Shown here: positions 14,958 to 15,087 of the stretch, in pieces
How positions within the stretch are numbered: position 1 is the stretch's first letter
Layout: every line of letters starts with the position of its first letter
Assembly: GCA_009692395.1 (NCBI GenBank)
Contig: SHZG01000029.1
Coordinates: 1 to 15,087, forward strand
Length of the DNA: 15,087 bases
DNA from: Methylococcales bacterium
GTDB taxonomy: Bacteria; Pseudomonadota; Gammaproteobacteria; Methylococcales; Methylomonadaceae
Direction of reading: 5' to 3'
Notes under the pieces: generated by a model
Seen by the model: the letters and a program-made list of their open reading frames with translations, nothing else
Databases searched by the model: none
What the model was told of the DNA's origin: nothing
Translations under genes and position numbers: made by a program

Positions 14958-15087
14958 TCATTTTAAATTAGATGACATATTCAGCCGATTTCCGCCAAAA
15001 AGTATTGACGATTAAAGAACAAGAAGGGCTAACACAAGCGGAAGCGGCAGTGCGTTTTGGTGTTGGAGTGGCAAGTATAACAAGGTG
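14948..15087 (+). mobile_element. IS630-family insertion sequence, left end
   Basis: The element begins between the kinase remnant and its transposase ATG. IS630 elements insert at TA and duplicate it; a TATA at 14948-14951 followed by AATTTGCTCATTTTAAATTA is the likely junction and left terminal repeat. The right end is not in the window, so the boundary is inferred. Confidence 0.55.
14972..15087 (+). CDS. IS630-family transposase, N-terminal part
   Basis: The first 38 residues of a transposase, cut by the window end. MTYSADFRQKVLTIKEQEGL followed by TQAEAAVRFGVGVASITR is the helix-turn-helix DNA-binding start typical of IS630/Tc1-type bacterial transposases, in which a resolvase-like HTH reads the terminal repeats. 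ATG start, no evident Shine-Dalgarno. The DDE catalytic part is outside the window, so integrity cannot be judged. It is transcribed divergently from the kinase remnant. Confidence 0.8.
   Translation, partial: MTYSADFRQKVLTIKEQEGLTQAEAAVRFGVGVASITR

Overview
The window looks like chromosome from a low-to-mid GC gammaproteobacterium, most likely a filamentous sulfur bacterium of the Beggiatoa/Thiothrix kind. That placement is an inference from the RluB, YciO and DbpA sequences, the rluB-scpB-scpA order, the IS1/IS630 mix and the many intergenic palindromes. It is not proven.

Left part (1-3906): the 3' end of an IS1-family insertion sequence abuts the 3' end of a tightly packed minus-strand housekeeping operon, read yciO -> M50 metalloprotease -> scpA -> scpB -> rluB. 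ScpA and ScpB are the kleisin and winged-helix subunits of the SMC condensin; RluB pseudouridylates 23S rRNA.

Middle (4029-10922): a plus-strand pair of unknown genes (a two-helix membrane protein with a coiled-coil tail, then a soluble coiled-coil protein) converges on a minus-strand two-gene operon. That operon encodes a glycine-zipper lipoprotein and, overlapping it by 11 nt, a 1039-residue membrane-anchored WD40/Ig-like/caspase-fold protease with an intact His-Cys dyad. Next comes dbpA, a DEAD-box RNA helicase, in divergent orientation. Two palindromes of one repeat family, differing by a compensatory base-pair change, sit exactly in the two convergent gene junctions and are probable bidirectional terminators.

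Right part (10931-15087): a visibly decaying accessory zone. A two-TM protein gene of unknown function is split by one in-frame TAA. Immediately upstream, a 131-bp MITE-like element with 19-bp imperfect terminal inverted repeats is inserted in that gene's ribosome binding site, and its target duplication recreates the AGGAG. A HAD-family phosphatase gene lies before it, then a 173-bp imperfect palindrome. Next is a REC-GGDEF (PleD-like) response-regulator pseudogene with one frameshift and two in-frame TGA stops, preceded by the REC-HPt tail of a hybrid histidine kinase cut off by an IS630-family element at the right edge. The last two look like a two-component c-di-GMP pathway in which both partners are broken.

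No tRNA, rRNA or CRISPR array was recognised.
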